From NCBI GenBank assembly GCA_937139335.1, contig CAKZPN010000046.1, positions 62,001 through 126,000 of the forward strand: DNA of 64,000 bases, in the 5' to 3' direction. The notes under the pieces were generated by a model. The model made no database searches and had not been told where the DNA came from. It saw only the letters and a program-made list of their open reading frames with translations. Below, in pieces: positions 1 through 8,284 of this stretch; position 1 is the first letter of the stretch, and the number at the start of each line of letters is the position of its first letter. This stretch comes from an uncultured Roseicyclus sp. Its GTDB lineage: Bacteria; Pseudomonadota; Alphaproteobacteria; Rhodobacterales; Rhodobacteraceae. Position numbers and translations under genes: made by a program.

Positions 1-882
1 AAACGCCTTGGTATCGACTACGACACGCTGAGCGCCACAAACCCCGGCCTGATCTACGCCTCGATCTCGGGCTTCGGGCAGGACGGCCCGATGGCCGACC
101 GCCCCGGCTTCGACCAGATCGCACAGGGCATGGGCGGCCTGATGTCGATCACCGGCGAGCCGGGCCAGGGCCCGATGCGCGTGGGCATTCCCATCGCGGA
201 CCTTTGCGCCGGCCTCTTCGCCGCGCAGGGCATCCTGATCGCGCTTTTCGAGCGTCAAAGCTCGGGCCGCGGGCAATGGGTCCAGACCTCGCTGTTGCAG
301 GCGCAGGTCTTCATGCTCGATTTCCAGGCCGCGCGCTGGCTGATGGACGGCGTGGTGCCGAAACAGGCGGGCAACAATCACCCGACGACGATTCCCACCG
401 GCGTGTTCAAGACGTCGGACGGGCACATGAACATCGCCGTCACCGGCAACGTCATCTGGCAGAAGTTCTGCACCATCATGGGCCGCGAGGACTGGATCAC
501 CGACGCGCGTTTCGACAGCGCCGCCGCCCGGTCCGAGAACCGCGATGTCCTGAACGAGGAGATCGGCGCGATCACCGCCACCGCCTCCACCGCCGAGTGG
601 ATCGAGCGGTTCACCGGCGCGGGCGTGCCGGCGGGCGAGATCAACGACATCGGCCAGGTCTTCCAGACGCCGCAGGTGCGCCACCTTGGCCTCGCCCAGC
701 CCGTCGTCAGCCAGGAACGCGGCGAGACCGAACTGGTGGGCCAGCCCATCATCATGAGCCGCACGCCGAGCCATATCGCCACGCCGCCGCCGCTCGCCGG
801 CCAGCACACCGCGGAATTGTTGGCCGAGGTCGGCTATTCCGAGGCCGAGATCGCAGAGATGAAGGCCGCAGGCGCCATCTGA
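1..882 (+). CDS. CaiB/BaiF family CoA-transferase, 5' end outside the window
   Basis: Family III CoA-transferases move CoA between organic acids in the cytoplasm through an enzyme-bound aspartyl-CoA intermediate. The frame is open from base 1, so the N-terminal part is missing and about 293 residues remain. Family features visible are the SGFGQDGP segment, the GIPIADLCAG motif whose Asp (residue 67 of the fragment) is the position of the catalytic aspartate, and the C-terminal NHPTTIPTG and GVPAGEI segments. The next gene, a crotonase homologue, starts 24 bases downstream, so the two are probably co-transcribed for activation and processing of a carboxylic acid. The acid cannot be told from sequence. 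Confidence 0.9.
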   Translation, partial: KRLGIDYDTLSATNPGLIYASISGFGQDGPMADRPGFDQIAQGMGGLMSITGEPGQGPMRVGIPIADLCAGLFAAQGILIALFERQSSGRGQWVQTSLLQAQVFMLDFQAARWLMDGVVPKQAGNNHPTTIPTGVFKTSDGHMNIAVTGNVIWQKFCTIMGREDWITDARFDSAAARSENRDVLNEEIGAITATASTAEWIERFTGAGVPAGEINDIGQVFQTPQVRHLGLAQPVVSQERGETELVGQPIIMSRTPSHIATPPPLAGQHTAELLAEVGYSEAEIAEMKAAGAI

Positions 883-906
883 GAACCCCGAAGGAACGAA
901 CACGAC

Positions 907-1692
907 ATGACCGACAAGATCCTCACCGAACAGACGGGCGAGATCGCCCGGATCATCTTCAACCAGCCGGAAAAGCGCAACGCCGTGTCGCTGGAGATGT
1001 GGGAGGCCGTGGAGGCCGCGCTGACCCGGTTCGAGGCCGACCCCTCGGTGCGCATCCTGATCCTGTCGGGCGCGGGCGGAAAGGCCTTCGTATCGGGCGC
1101 CGACATCTCGAAGTTCGAGAGCGAGCGCGCCAGCGAGGAAGCCGTGGCGCATTACAACGCCACCACCAAGCGCGTCTATGACCGGATGGAGGCCTTCACC
1201 AAGCCCACCATCGCGCAGATCGACGGGTTCTGCATCGGCGGCGGCGTGGCGCTGGCGCTGTGCTGCGACCTGCGCATCTGCGGCGAAGGCTCGAACTTCG
1301 CCGTGCCCGCCGCCAAGCTGGGACTCGGCTACGGCTTCCCCGGCATCAAGCGGCTGGTCGACGTGGTCGGCCCGTCCTTCGCCAAGGAGATCTTCTTCAC
1401 CGCCCGCCGCTTCACCGCCGAGGAAGCGCGCGTGATGGGTCTCGTGAACCGCGTGGTGCCCGATGCGGAGGTCGGCACGGTCGCGCAGGAAACCGCGCAG
1501 ATGATCGCGGCCAACGCGCCGATGACGGTCAACTCGGTGAAATTCATCGTCGGCCAGACCGTCACTCCCGAGAGCGAGCGCGACCTGGAAGGCTGCGAGG
1601 CGCGCGTGAATGCGTGTTTCGGAAGCCAGGACTACATCGAGGGCCGCCGCGCCTTCCTGGAAAAGCGCAAGCCGAACTTCGTCGGCGCGTGA
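907..1692 (+). CDS. Enoyl-CoA hydratase/isomerase (crotonase) family protein with non-canonical active site
   Basis: A 261-residue crotonase-fold protein of normal family length. The CoA-binding and oxyanion segments are present (SGAGGKAFVSGADIS and the IGGGVALALCCDLRI region). In true enoyl-CoA hydratases two glutamates activate water, one in the GGGxE motif and one in the PE motif. Here these positions are Ala115 (GGGVA) and Ala135 (FAVPAA), so simple hydratase chemistry is unlikely. Crotonase relatives also catalyse isomerisation, hydrolysis, decarboxylation and C-C cleavage. It lies between a CoA-transferase and a thioesterase, which fits one CoA-dependent route. The fold assignment is secure and the reaction is unknown. 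Confidence 0.88.
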   Translation: MTDKILTEQTGEIARIIFNQPEKRNAVSLEMWEAVEAALTRFEADPSVRILILSGAGGKAFVSGADISKFESERASEEAVAHYNATTKRVYDRMEAFTKPTIAQIDGFCIGGGVALALCCDLRICGEGSNFAVPAAKLGLGYGFPGIKRLVDVVGPSFAKEIFFTARRFTAEEARVMGLVNRVVPDAEVGTVAQETAQMIAANAPMTVNSVKFIVGQTVTPESERDLEGCEARVNACFGSQDYIEGRRAFLEKRKPNFVGA

Positions 1693-1700
1693 CCGGTCCG

Positions 1701-2168
1701 ATGTCCGGTTCCAAACCCGCCCGAATAGACGTGGATCAGGCGTCGGCGCGCCTGACCAAGGCGCTCGACGACCACGAACAGGCGTTCGAGAAATTCTTCC
1801 TCGCGCGCTTTCTAGACCTGTCCTTTGCCTATCTTCCCGAGGACGCGGCGGATGGCGACAAGCAGGTCTGCCGCGTCACCTTCCCGGTGCATGACATGCT
1901 GAAGAACCCGCAGGGCGTGCTTCATGGCGGGATCATGGCGACGGCGATGGATGTCTCGATGGGACACCTGATCGCCAAGGTCGCCGGCCCCGCCGCGACG
2001 ATCGAGATGAAGGTGACCTACATGCGCCCCGTCACCGCGGGCACCGTCACCGTCGAGGGCAGCTTTGTCCGTCGTGGCCGGACCCTTTCCTTCATGGAAA
2101 GCAAGTTCTATGGCGAGGACGGAAAGCTTGCCGCGCATGCCACGGCGACGTGGAAGATGCCCGGCTGA
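1701..2168 (+). CDS. PaaI-type hotdog-fold thioesterase
   Basis: A 155-residue protein with the hotdog-fold thioesterase signature: the LHGGIMATAMDVSMGHL region near residues 75-91 contains the conserved HGG element, followed by a MKVTYMRPV strand and a GRTLSFMESKFYGEDGKLAAHATATWK C-terminal part. Such enzymes hydrolyse acyl-CoA thioesters, and PaaI relatives prevent build-up of dead-end CoA adducts. The start ATG lies 9 bases after the preceding stop, so translation is probably coupled to the crotonase gene. An earlier in-frame start would overlap the crotonase coding region and was not used. The substrate is unknown. Confidence 0.85.
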   Translation: MSGSKPARIDVDQASARLTKALDDHEQAFEKFFLARFLDLSFAYLPEDAADGDKQVCRVTFPVHDMLKNPQGVLHGGIMATAMDVSMGHLIAKVAGPAATIEMKVTYMRPVTAGTVTVEGSFVRRGRTLSFMESKFYGEDGKLAAHATATWKMPG

Positions 2169-2196
2169 CCCCGGCCGCACCCTGACGGAGACCTCG

Positions 2197-3462
2197 ATGA
2201 TTGCTGATACACCCGGCCTGCTGGACCAGATCCGCGGGCGCTTCGCCCATGTCGACACCTGCCCCTTCACCGGCCGGCGCGTGTTCTTCGAGAACGCGGG
2301 CGGCGCGCTGACGCTGAATTCCGTGGTCGAGACCTCCGCGAAATTCGCCGCGATCCCGGACAACCAGGGGCGCGACAACCCGGCCGCCCAGGTGCTGGTT
2401 GCGGTGATCGACAGGGCCAAGGCCGACATGGCGGTGTTCTTCAACGCGCCCGGCGGCCAGTTCTTCGTCGGCGAAAGCGGGACCGAGCTGCTGTTTCGCC
2501 TGATCCGCACCGCCATTCTCGGCACGCCCGAGGGCCGCGTCCTGGGCTCGACTCTGGAACACCCGGCATCCCGCAGCGCGGCACGGCACTGGGCCGAGGT
2601 GGCGGGCAAGCCGCATGTCCTCGTGCCGCATGACGACGCGACGGGTAGTGTGAATGCTGCCGCCTATGCGCCGGAAATAACGGAAGATACCTGCGTCGCC
2701 ACGATCCTGCACACCTCGCCCGTGACCGGCATGGGCGTCGACGTGGCCGCCATCGCCGCCGGGATCCGCAAGGTCGCGCCCGACTGCATCATCATCGTCG
2801 ACGGCATCCAGCACGCCGCCCATGGCAGGCTGGACATCGAGAGCTACGGCGTGGATGGCTATGTCGTCTCGCCCTACAAGGTGTTCTCGCGCCACGGCTA
2901 CGGCGTGGCCTGGGTCAGCGACCGGCTGAACGCGCTGAAGCACGAGCACCTGATCGACGCGCCCGGCAATCCGTGGGAATTCGGCACCCGCGACACCGGC
3001 TCCTACGCGACCTTTTCCGACGTGGTCGACTACTTCGACTGGCTCGGCGGCCAGGTCTCGGACGAGACCGACCGCCGCAAGCGCATCGTCGCGGCCGGCG
3101 AGGCGATCCACGCGCAGGAAGCGGCCCTCACCGAAGCGATGATCCACGGCACCGGCAACCTCAAGGGTCTGGCCGAGATGCCGGGCGTCACGATCATTGG
3201 CGGGCCAGAGAACCCGCTCCGAGAAGGGCTGGTATCGCTCGCCGTCGCGGGGCTCGATGCGCCCGAGGTGGTGACGAAGCTGCGCGAGCGCGGCATCCGC
3301 ACCCATACCCGCAAGGCAGACCACTACTCGGGCAACGTGCTGACCCCGCTCGGAATGGAGGGCGCGGTGCGCGTCTCCATGTGTCACTACAATTCCGAGG
3401 CCGAGGTCGCGCAGTTCCTGCAGGCCATGCGCGAGATCACCGAGGGGATGGAGGCCACCTGA
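2197..3462 (+). CDS. Class V aminotransferase, cysteine-desulfurase-like family
   Basis: A 421-residue PLP enzyme of the class V aminotransferase family. The Schiff-base lysine lies in VSPYKVFSRHGYG (about residues 225-237), and the PLP-phosphate and aspartate regions (HTSPVTGMGVDVA and IIVDGIQHAAHG) are recognisable. It most resembles the cysteine-desulfurase-like subgroup annotated from genome surveys, whose reaction is not established. It lacks an obvious persulfide-forming cysteine loop such as those in the NifS and SufS proteins of this window. The ATG at 2197 was chosen because upstream in-frame starts lie inside the thioesterase gene. Last gene of the plus-strand cluster, convergent with tctA after 3 bases. 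Confidence 0.85.
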   Translation: MIADTPGLLDQIRGRFAHVDTCPFTGRRVFFENAGGALTLNSVVETSAKFAAIPDNQGRDNPAAQVLVAVIDRAKADMAVFFNAPGGQFFVGESGTELLFRLIRTAILGTPEGRVLGSTLEHPASRSAARHWAEVAGKPHVLVPHDDATGSVNAAAYAPEITEDTCVATILHTSPVTGMGVDVAAIAAGIRKVAPDCIIIVDGIQHAAHGRLDIESYGVDGYVVSPYKVFSRHGYGVAWVSDRLNALKHEHLIDAPGNPWEFGTRDTGSYATFSDVVDYFDWLGGQVSDETDRRKRIVAAGEAIHAQEAALTEAMIHGTGNLKGLAEMPGVTIIGGPENPLREGLVSLAVAGLDAPEVVTKLRERGIRTHTRKADHYSGNVLTPLGMEGAVRVSMCHYNSEAEVAQFLQAMREITEGMEAT

Positions 3463-3465
3463 GCC

Positions 3466-4989
3466 TCATCCCCCCGCCTTTTCCGTATTCGCCGCCCGCG
3501 ATCCGATCCGCCCCAGGATCGGCAGGAAGACCAGCAGCGCGATTGTAATGCCGATGATCCAGAGCGACGCGGGCCGCTGCACGAAGATCGCGAAGGACCC
3601 GCGCGAGATCGTCATGGTCTGGCGCAATGCCTCCTCCGCCAGCGGACCCAGCACGAGGGCCAGCACCAGCGCCGCGGGCGAGAAGCCGAAGCGGCGCATG
3701 AAGAAGCCGACGATCCCGGCGGCGAACATCAGGTAGGTCTCGATGAAGCTCGCGTGCACGCTGAAGGTGCCAAGCGCGCAGATCACGACGACGGCGGGGC
3801 CGAGGATGCGGTAGGGCACCTTGATGATCTGCACGAAGAGCGGAATCGCGAAGATCGAGATCGCGAGCAGCACCATGTTGCCGAGATACATCGACGCGAT
3901 GAGACCCCAGGCCAGTTCCGGGTTCTGCGACATGAACAGCGGTCCGGGCCGCAGACCCCAGAGCATGAAGGCCGCGAGCAGAACGGCGGTGGAGGCCGAG
4001 CCGGGGATGCCCAGCGTCAGGAGCGGGATCATCGCGCCGGACGAGGCCGCGTTGTTCGCGGTCTCGGGCGCCACCAGCCCCGCCATCTCGCCTTTGCCGA
4101 AGCGCTCGGGGTGTTTCGACAGCGAGCGTTCGGTCGAATAGGCCATGAGCGAGGCGATGGTCGCGCCCGCGCCGGGGATGACGCCCACCACGAAGCCGAG
4201 GACCGAGCCGCGCACCATCGTCCACTTGGTCGAGATGAAATCCTGCGCCGTGGGCCAGAACCGCTGTTCCTTGCTGTATTGGACGATGGAGCCGCTGCCG
4301 GTGTTGTGCAGGCCCGACCAGAAGGCATAGAAGAGCTCCCCCAACCCGAAGAGGCCTATGGCGATGGGGATGAAGTAGATCCCGCCGATCAGTTCGGCCG
4401 AGCCGAAGGTGTAGCGCCCCTGCCCCGTCTCGAGGTCGACGCCCACGGTGCCGAGCGCCAGACCGATCAGCGCCGAGATCACGCCGAGCTTCCAGCTCGA
4501 TCCGATCATCACGATCAGGGTCAGAAGGCCCATGCAGGCAAGCAGGAAATATTCCGGTGGTCCGAAGCTGCGCGAGACCTGCGAGAACATCGGCGCGAGG
4601 ATGGTGATGAGGATCACGCCCACCGTGCCGCCCACGAAGGACGCGACGGCCTGCATCACCAGCGCCGGGCCCGCGCGCCCCTTCTTGGCCAGCGGGAACC
4701 CGTCGAAGGTGGAGGCGACGGTCGCGCTTTCGCCGGGCGTGTTGATCAGGATCGAGGTGATCGTGCCGCCATACATCGCGCCATAATAGATCGCGGCCAG
4801 CATCATGATCGCGCCGATCGGGTCCATTCCGAACGTGACGGGCAGCAGGATCGCAAGGCCCGCCGACGGCCCGAAACCGGGGATCACCCCCACGATCATG
4901 CCCACCATGGCACCGATCAGCAGGTAGACGAGGTTGATCGGCGTGATGGCAATGGAAAGACCCATGAACAGGTCGGAGAAGATATCCAT
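3466..4989 (-). CDS. tctA: Tripartite tricarboxylate transporter, large permease TctA
   Basis: A 507-residue polytopic inner-membrane protein, the large permease of a TctABC secondary transporter driven by an ion gradient. It has the repeated family motif in both halves: VGMIVGVIPGFGPSAGLAIL near residue 30 and GFVVGVIPGAGATIASLMAY near residue 265. The FDGFPLAKKG and ETANNAASSGAMIPLLTLGIPGS segments are also typical of TctA. Length and about a dozen hydrophobic segments are normal. It is the third gene of the tctC-tctB-tctA operon. Known family substrates include citrate and other carboxylates, and the adjacent CoA-transferase cluster suggests an organic acid, which is inference. Confidence 0.95.
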   Translation of the reverse strand: MDIFSDLFMGLSIAITPINLVYLLIGAMVGMIVGVIPGFGPSAGLAILLPVTFGMDPIGAIMMLAAIYYGAMYGGTITSILINTPGESATVASTFDGFPLAKKGRAGPALVMQAVASFVGGTVGVILITILAPMFSQVSRSFGPPEYFLLACMGLLTLIVMIGSSWKLGVISALIGLALGTVGVDLETGQGRYTFGSAELIGGIYFIPIAIGLFGLGELFYAFWSGLHNTGSGSIVQYSKEQRFWPTAQDFISTKWTMVRGSVLGFVVGVIPGAGATIASLMAYSTERSLSKHPERFGKGEMAGLVAPETANNAASSGAMIPLLTLGIPGSASTAVLLAAFMLWGLRPGPLFMSQNPELAWGLIASMYLGNMVLLAISIFAIPLFVQIIKVPYRILGPAVVVICALGTFSVHASFIETYLMFAAGIVGFFMRRFGFSPAALVLALVLGPLAEEALRQTMTISRGSFAIFVQRPASLWIIGITIALLVFLPILGRIGSRAANTEKAGG

Positions 4990-5025
4990 CTGGGGCTCCC
5001 TTGGGGCGCTGGCAGAGTTCGGGGA

Positions 5026-5499
5026 TCAGAACGGCAGGTCGATGAGGGCGGGCGGCATGCTGGCGTTCAGCAGGCGGTCGAACAGCAGGTAGACGACGAT
5101 CGGCATGATCACCGCGACAAGCGCGTTCTGCAGGTGCCGGCCGGGGTTCAGCACGCTGAGCGCGAGGCCGAGGTATATGATCGTCGAGACGAAGCCGCCG
5201 AAGATCCGCAGCAACACGGCGTAGGTCAGCGCAAGCAGCACCAGCTTGGCCGCGTCCTGCCAGCCCGAGCCGGTGTCACCGAGCCCGTCGTGAAACCCGT
5301 TGGTAGCGGCGGCCCGCCGGTCGCGCAGCGCGTCGACCATCGCCCAGAGCACCAGCACCACCATCGCCACACCGACGATGCGCGGAAAGAAACCGGCGCC
5401 GGGACGACCGCGCTGGTTGAAGAAACTCAGGTCAATGAAGGCGACGTAGCTGTAGAACACGGCGCCACCCAGAAGGGCGACGAGAAACACGATGCGCAT
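5026..5499 (-). CDS. tctB: Tripartite tricarboxylate transporter, small permease TctB
   Basis: A 157-residue membrane protein with four predicted hydrophobic segments, the normal architecture of TctB. The first helix begins MRIVFLVALLGGAVFYSY and is followed by GRPGAGFFPRIVG, a segment typical of the family. The last two helices surround LNPGRHLQNALVAV and end in a short charged tail. TctB associates with TctA and is needed for uptake. The gene starts 36 bases upstream of tctA and follows tctC after 81 bases that contain a hairpin. Confidence 0.92.
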   Translation of the reverse strand: MRIVFLVALLGGAVFYSYVAFIDLSFFNQRGRPGAGFFPRIVGVAMVVLVLWAMVDALRDRRAAATNGFHDGLGDTGSGWQDAAKLVLLALTYAVLLRIFGGFVSTIIYLGLALSVLNPGRHLQNALVAVIMPIVVYLLFDRLLNASMPPALIDLPF

Positions 5500-5535
5500 G
5501 GTGGTGTGGGTCCCCCTCCGGCCCGGTGCGACAAC

Positions 5536-5565
5536 GGGGCCGAGCGCCTTGCGACACCCGGCCCC
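5536..5565 (-). terminator. Intercistronic hairpin between tctC and tctB
   Basis: GGGGCCG and CGGCCCC form perfect 7-bp arms around a 16-base loop, lying directly downstream of the tctC stop codon as transcribed. There is no long T run, so it is better read as a partial terminator or mRNA 3'-end protector. Such structures often let the binding protein be made in excess over the permeases, which is the inferred role here. Confidence 0.5.
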
Positions 5566-5580
5566 GAAGAATCTATGGTC

Positions 5581-6561
5581 TTACTGGATCGCGCCGACCG
5601 AGCGCAGCACCTCGCCGAAGCCGGTCTGCGTGCGGTCGAGGAACTCGCGGAACTCTTCCCCGTAAAGAACCGTGGGCGTCAGCGTGTTGGTCGCGATGTA
5701 TTCCGCCCATTCCGGCGTTTCGACGACCTGCTGCATGGTCTCGATCCAGAACTGCTGCGCCTCTTCCGGGGCGTCGGGCGGCAGGATCAGGCCACGCGGC
5801 ATCGACACGCCGATGTCGTGGCCGACATCGCCCATCGTCGGGACGTCGCCAAGCGCCTCGGGCGTGGACGAACCGGAGTAGACCAGCGCGCGCAGGTCGC
5901 CCGAGTCGATCAGACCCAGGATCTCGCCGGGGTTGCCAACCATCGCGTCGACCGATTCCGACAGCAGCGCGGTGGTCTGGTCCGCCATCGAGTTGAACGA
6001 GACATACTCGAACTCGAACCCTGCCGCCTCGGCGAACAGCGTCGGCACGATGAAGTCGACGTTGACGGTGCCCGTGCCCGCGATGGTGACCGGGTTTTCC
6101 TGCGCGTAGGAAATGAACTCGTCGATGTTCTGGATCTCGGACGAGCCGTTCACCACGAGCACGAGGTCATCGGTAGCCAGCAGCGCGACGGGCGTGAAAT
6201 CCGTCGGGTCCCAGGGTGTGTCGGCCTGCAGAGGCGTGGTCACGAAGCTGCCCGAGGTGGTCGAGATGCCGTAGCCCGAGCCCGACTGGCCGTAGAGATG
6301 GCCCCAGCCGACCGCGCCGGACCCGCCCGCGCGGTTTTCCAGCGCGATGTCGCCCGGATAGAGATCATAGGTGTTGATGATCTCGACGATGGTGCGGGCC
6401 ATGATGTCGTTGCCGCCGCCGGGACCGAAGGCGATGGTCCAGTCCAGCGTCTCGCCCGGATCGGGGTATTGCTGCGCCACGACGGGCGTCGCGACGGCAA
6501 GCGGCGCTGCCGCGACCAGCGCCACCGCGCCGGCCTTCAAGGTGGTGTGAAAATGGGTCAT
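5581..6561 (-). CDS. tctC: Tripartite tricarboxylate transporter substrate-binding protein TctC
   Basis: A 326-residue periplasmic solute-binding protein. The N-terminus (MTHFHTTLKAGAVALVAA, then a stretch ending in VVAQ) is a clear Sec signal peptide with likely cleavage near residue 30. The mature protein has the family elements GPGGGNDIMAR (binding loop near residues 43-53) and LENRAGGSGAVGWGHLY. The start at 6561 was chosen because it follows an AGGGAGG ribosome site; it overlaps the stop of the upstream GntR gene as ATGA, indicating coupling. It delivers the carboxylate ligand to TctAB. Confidence 0.94.
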   Translation of the reverse strand: MTHFHTTLKAGAVALVAAAPLAVATPVVAQQYPDPGETLDWTIAFGPGGGNDIMARTIVEIINTYDLYPGDIALENRAGGSGAVGWGHLYGQSGSGYGISTTSGSFVTTPLQADTPWDPTDFTPVALLATDDLVLVVNGSSEIQNIDEFISYAQENPVTIAGTGTVNVDFIVPTLFAEAAGFEFEYVSFNSMADQTTALLSESVDAMVGNPGEILGLIDSGDLRALVYSGSSTPEALGDVPTMGDVGHDIGVSMPRGLILPPDAPEEAQQFWIETMQQVVETPEWAEYIATNTLTPTVLYGEEFREFLDRTQTGFGEVLRSVGAIQ

Positions 6562-7334
6562 GTGATCCTCCCTAGATCGGTTCTGGTATCGGCGTCCCGC
6601 CCCCTCCCCGGGGCCCGGTCCGCATGGGCGGCGGGCTCGTGGCTTGTGCCCTCTTCCCGCCGAAGCCTGTCGATCAGTCTTGCCTTGCCATTGGTATGAT
6701 GCGCCGCGCCTGCTCTGCGAGCGCCCTCCACGTCGCCTGCCACGATGGCCGCGACGATCGCGGCGTGTTCGTCGCTGGACTGGGTCAGCGCCTCGGCGCC
6801 GTTCAGCACCTTGAGACGCAACAGCCGCACCTCCTTGCCGAGCGCGACATAGAGCACGCGGGCCCGCGCCGCGGGGGACGCGGACGCGATATGGTCGTGG
6901 AAGGCGAGGTTGAGGCCGAAATACTCCGGCTCGTTCCCGGCGGTTATGGCGGCCTCCATCCGCGCGAGGAACCCGCGCAGCTCGTCCTTCACTTTCTCGG
7001 TCGCTGTCTGCGCCAGCGTCGCGCACAGATAGCCCGCGATCATCGCCCGCAGGTCATAGAGCTCCAGCCCTTCCTCCACCGACAGGCTGCGCACGTAGAC
7101 GCCTTCGTTGGCGACGGCCTGCACCAGCCCCTCGCGTTCGAGCGACCGCGCGGCCTCGCGCACCGGGCCACGGCTGACGCCCAGCTGCTCGGCCAGAAGT
7201 GCCTCGTTCAGCCGTTCGCCGCCCGCGATCTCGCCCAGCAGGATCATCCGTTCCAGCTCGTCGCGCACCTCGAGCACCAGCGGCCTTTGCCGCCGGAGCG
7301 CCACGGAGTCCCGTATGTGCTGCCGCATTTCCAT
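6558..7334 (-). CDS. GntR-family regulator with FCD ligand-binding domain
   Basis: A 258-residue transcription factor. Residues about 15-80 form the GntR winged helix (LEVRDELERMILLGEIAGGERLNEALLAEQLGVSRGPVREAARSLEREG) and residues about 90-215 an FCD all-helical domain, which binds small organic acids in many members. The C-terminal 40 residues are a low-complexity Arg/Asp-rich tail that overlaps the tctC ribosome-binding region. It is the first gene of the tct operon and divergent from the SDR gene. A 6-6-6 inverted repeat at 7366-7383 in the intergenic region is a plausible operator. It probably controls both directions in response to the transported acid. Confidence 0.9.
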   Translation of the reverse strand: MEMRQHIRDSVALRRQRPLVLEVRDELERMILLGEIAGGERLNEALLAEQLGVSRGPVREAARSLEREGLVQAVANEGVYVRSLSVEEGLELYDLRAMIAGYLCATLAQTATEKVKDELRGFLARMEAAITAGNEPEYFGLNLAFHDHIASASPAARARVLYVALGKEVRLLRLKVLNGAEALTQSSDEHAAIVAAIVAGDVEGARRAGAAHHTNGKARLIDRLRREEGTSHEPAAHADRAPGRGRDADTRTDLGRIT

Positions 7335-7365
7335 CCCCGCACAACAGACCGGGATTTGTAGATTG

Positions 7366-7383
7366 TCAACAATATTCTGTTGA
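7366..7383. promoter_or_regulatory. Candidate operator between gntR and SDR genes
   Basis: TCAACA and TGTTGA form a perfect inverted repeat separated by ATATTC, in an AT-rich stretch of an otherwise GC-rich intergenic region between two divergent genes. FCD-type GntR regulators usually bind short palindromes of about this span. The assignment is by position and symmetry only. Confidence 0.5.
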
Positions 7384-7518
7384 TTGCTCGGCAGCGGAGG
7401 ATTACCGAAGACGCACGAAAGGTCGGCCCGCGGGCTGGGTCCAGCCCCGCGAAAAGACCGGTGCAGTCCGGGCTACGGACGGCTAAGACACGGGAAAGAA
7501 ACAGGGAGAGCACCGCGT

Positions 7519-8259
7519 ATGTCGGACAAGCCACTGGCGGGAAAGACCGCCTTCGTCTCGGGCTCGGGGCAGAACATCGGCCGCGCCATCGCTGTGCGGC
7601 TGGGGCAGATGGGCTGCAACGTGGTCGTGAACGGCTCGCGCGACAGCGCCGCCTGCGAGGAGACTGCCGCCCGCGTCACCGCCACCGGGACCGAGGCGCT
7701 GGTCGCGATGGGCGATATGAGCCGAGCCGAGGATGTGGAGCGCATCGCCAAGGCCGCGCGCGACCGTTTCGGCGGCGTCGACATCCTGGTCCACAACGCC
7801 GCGCGCCGCCCGCACAAGCCGTTCCTCGAGATGACCGACGACGACTGGTCCGGCGTCGTCGATGTCGCGCTGACCGGCGGGTTTCGCGCCGCGCGCGCCT
7901 TCCTGCCCGACATGGTCGATCGCAAATGGGGCCGGATCATCAATTTCGCCGGCATGAAGGCGATCCGCGGCTATTACGAGGGTGCGCCGATCTCGGCCGC
8001 CAAGCACGGCGTCTGGGGCCTGACCAAGGCGCTCTCGACGGAGTTCGCGGCCCATGGCATCACCGCCAACGTCGTCTCGCCCGGCCAGATCCGCAAGGAG
8101 ACCGCGACCGGCGACGACCCGAAGAAGACAGCGACGATCCCCGCGGGCTTCATGGGCCAGCCCGACGATATCGCCTCGGTGGTGGGGTTCCTCGCTTCGC
8201 CCGAGGCGCGCTTCGTCACCGGGCAGATGATCGCGGTGAACGGCGGAGAAGAGACCTGA
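7519..8259 (+). CDS. SDR-family protein lacking the canonical catalytic residues
   Basis: A 246-residue short-chain dehydrogenase/reductase-fold protein. The nucleotide-binding glycine motif is present near the N-terminus as SGSGQNIG, and the structural NAA element follows ILVHNAA. The usual Asn-Ser-Tyr-Lys tetrad is not: Ala117 sits at the Asn position (VALTG), Gly145 at the Ser position and Ile158 at the Tyr position (ISAAK), leaving only Lys162. C-terminal VSPGQIR and VTGQMIAVNGG are normal. The ATG at 7519 follows a GGGAGAG ribosome site. It is divergent from the gntR-tct operon and precedes an AbrB-type gene, so it may work on the transported acid or be a non-catalytic sensor. Confidence 0.86.
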   Translation: MSDKPLAGKTAFVSGSGQNIGRAIAVRLGQMGCNVVVNGSRDSAACEETAARVTATGTEALVAMGDMSRAEDVERIAKAARDRFGGVDILVHNAARRPHKPFLEMTDDDWSGVVDVALTGGFRAARAFLPDMVDRKWGRIINFAGMKAIRGYYEGAPISAAKHGVWGLTKALSTEFAAHGITANVVSPGQIRKETATGDDPKKTATIPAGFMGQPDDIASVVGFLASPEARFVTGQMIAVNGGEET

Positions 8260-8284
8260 GGCGGACCCCGATGGACCACGACAC

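Noticed and set aside
3754..6699. A 981-codon plus-strand open frame running antisense through tctA, tctB and tctC
   Set aside because: It is an Arg/His/Asp/Gly-rich translation of the opposite strand of three well-recognised genes, a common effect of GC-rich third codon positions. No family motif.
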